This document shows, in pieces, positions 5,066 through 5,275 of a DNA stretch of 5,275 bases (position 1 is its first letter; each line of letters starts with the position of its first letter). Source of the stretch: an uncultured Synechococcus sp. GTDB taxonomy: Bacteria > Cyanobacteriota > Cyanobacteriia > PCC-6307 > Cyanobiaceae. Position numbers and translations under genes: made by a program. The notes under the pieces were generated by a model. It was not told the DNA's origin, did no database searches, and saw only the letters and a program-made list of their open reading frames with translations. The stretch lies in the NCBI GenBank assembly GCA_937930135.1, contig CALGVO010000141.1, positions 1 through 5,275 on the forward strand, written 5' to 3'.

Positions 5066-5098
5066 CATTGGACAAGCGGGAGCTAATCGCCGGTCCTG

Positions 5099-5275
5099 TC
5101 AAAACACTATTCGTGGGGGGGCTCGAACGGCAACACAAAGAACGCGATCGTCACGGTCAGCGCCTCCATTGCTTCGCTCTCGGTCGCCCAGGGGCAGACT
5201 CTCGACTGGCGTTCTTCTTTGCTCTGCCTTGATGCTGCTGCCGCCCAGCAACGCCAGGGTGGTGGCCAGTGCGGT
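5099..5275 (-). CDS. Partial open frame entering from the right edge, possible secreted or membrane protein
   Basis: From the right edge the frame ACC GCA CTG is open for 58 codons to a TGA at 5101-5099. Its first residues, TALATTLALLGG, are hydrophobic and are followed by SSIKAEQRR, which looks like the end of a signal peptide or membrane segment. Over codons 1-35 about three quarters of third positions are G or C, better than the other two frames. After about 5170 this preference collapses and another frame takes over, so the coding part may end or shift there. The upstream portion is outside the window, or lies at the left edge if the molecule is circular. Function is unknown. Confidence 0.35.
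   Translation of the reverse strand, partial: TALATTLALLGGSSIKAEQRRTPVESLPLGDRERSNGGADRDDRVLCVAVRAPPRIVF
5107..5169 (-). CDS. Possible nested 20-residue hydrophobic peptide
   Basis: An ATG at 5169 opens a frame reading MEALTVTIAFFVLP and then FEPPHE before a TAG. GAGAG lies seven bases upstream. Of its 20 codons, 18 end in G or C, far more than in the overlapping frame, which suggests that this is the frame under selection. It could be a small membrane peptide nested in the larger frame, as small phage lysis proteins can be, or the C-terminal end of a longer protein reached by a +1 frameshift, since this frame too is open to the right edge. A run of seven C on the minus strand (5115-5121) lies inside it. 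Confidence 0.35.
   Translation of the reverse strand: MEALTVTIAFFVLPFEPPHE

Larger units (their letters stand above)
4770..5098. other. Hairpin-rich leader region upstream of the replication genes
   Basis: Apart from the doubtful small frame ending at 4770, this stretch of about 330 bases holds DNA structure rather than clear genes. From right to left it contains a terminator-shaped hairpin (5033-5065), a G-rich run with three G-tracts (4982-4998), a TCTGCT/AGCAGA hairpin (4954-4970), a bulged hairpin (4927-4950), a perfect 14-bp palindrome (4907-4920) and an imperfect ACCTC/GAGGT palindrome (4839-4850). On the minus strand a perfect TTGACA lies at 5102-5097, but no convincing -10 box follows at 16-18 bases. 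The region is the natural place for the operon promoter, a second-strand origin or a packaging signal; none is demonstrated. Confidence 0.5.

Noticed and set aside
5073..5102. Minus-strand promoter with perfect TTGACA at 5102-5097
   Set aside because: No convincing -10 hexamer lies 16-18 bases downstream, so the match alone does not support a promoter call.
644..5155. GCGATCGTCACG repeated at 644 and 5144 as a cyanobacterial HIP1-like or attachment repeat
   Set aside because: It is not the full GCGATCGC octamer, the match is about 12 bases only, and neither copy sits at an element boundary, so it may be chance.
4860..5275. Rightward open frame with AGGAGG 11 bases upstream of an ATG, open to the right edge
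   Set aside because: The spacing is long, third-position base use is flat, the predicted protein is Arg/Ser/Cys-rich low-quality sequence, and the terminator-shaped hairpin lies inside it. It looks like an antisense opening in GC-rich DNA.

Overview
This GC-rich window carries a compact operon-like module whose genes all run leftwards on the minus strand. It looks like a small rolling-circle replicon, most likely a single-stranded DNA phage or a phage-like plasmid. The anchor is a 361-residue HUH-type Rep, with a His-Trp-His metal motif followed by a Tyr-x3-Tyr motif. The second recognisable protein is a papain-fold C39-like peptidase with its Cys, His and Asp all visible. I see no microvirus major capsid protein and no inovirus Zot/pI ATPase, so this does not fit either family from what the window shows. 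The Rep, the C-terminal part of the 499-residue protein and the 122-residue protein remind me of uncharacterised proteins in cyanobacterial genomes. That impression is from memory, so a cyanobacterial host is only a weak guess.

Layout in transcription order, from the right edge: (1) 5275-5099 is open in all three minus frames at first. Third-position base use favours one frame down to about 5170 and another from an ATG at 5169, which suggests overlapping small genes or a frameshift. (2) 5098-4770 is a hairpin-rich leader. It holds an intrinsic-terminator-shaped structure pointing right, a 14-bp palindrome, two further hairpins and a possible small gene ending at 4770. (3) A 62-residue gene with the best Shine-Dalgarno site in the window leads, after one base, into the Rep gene. 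(4) The 499-residue gene overlaps the end of Rep by 29 bases. (5) Proteins of 180, 142 and 122 residues follow with 4-base and 1-base overlaps, then the peptidase. (6) A further gene starts at 64 and runs off the left edge.

The tight packing suggests one polycistronic transcript relying heavily on translational coupling, since most starts lack a good ribosome binding site. By inference, the Rep and 62-residue genes form a replication block. The 499, 180, 142 and 122 residue proteins form a structural or host-recognition block, and the peptidase with its downstream membrane-type protein forms a lysis or entry block.

Three things stand out. First, the 5' part of rep is packed with CCCAGG/CCTGGG inverted repeats, including a perfect 11-bp stem with a 3-base loop, a good candidate for the replication origin. 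Second, the 122-residue protein and the peptidase share one reading frame, separated only by a UGA-C stop and nine sense codons, so readthrough could make a structural protein-peptidase fusion. Third, the two window edges could belong to one gene if the molecule is circular, which would make about 5.3 kb a near-complete genome.
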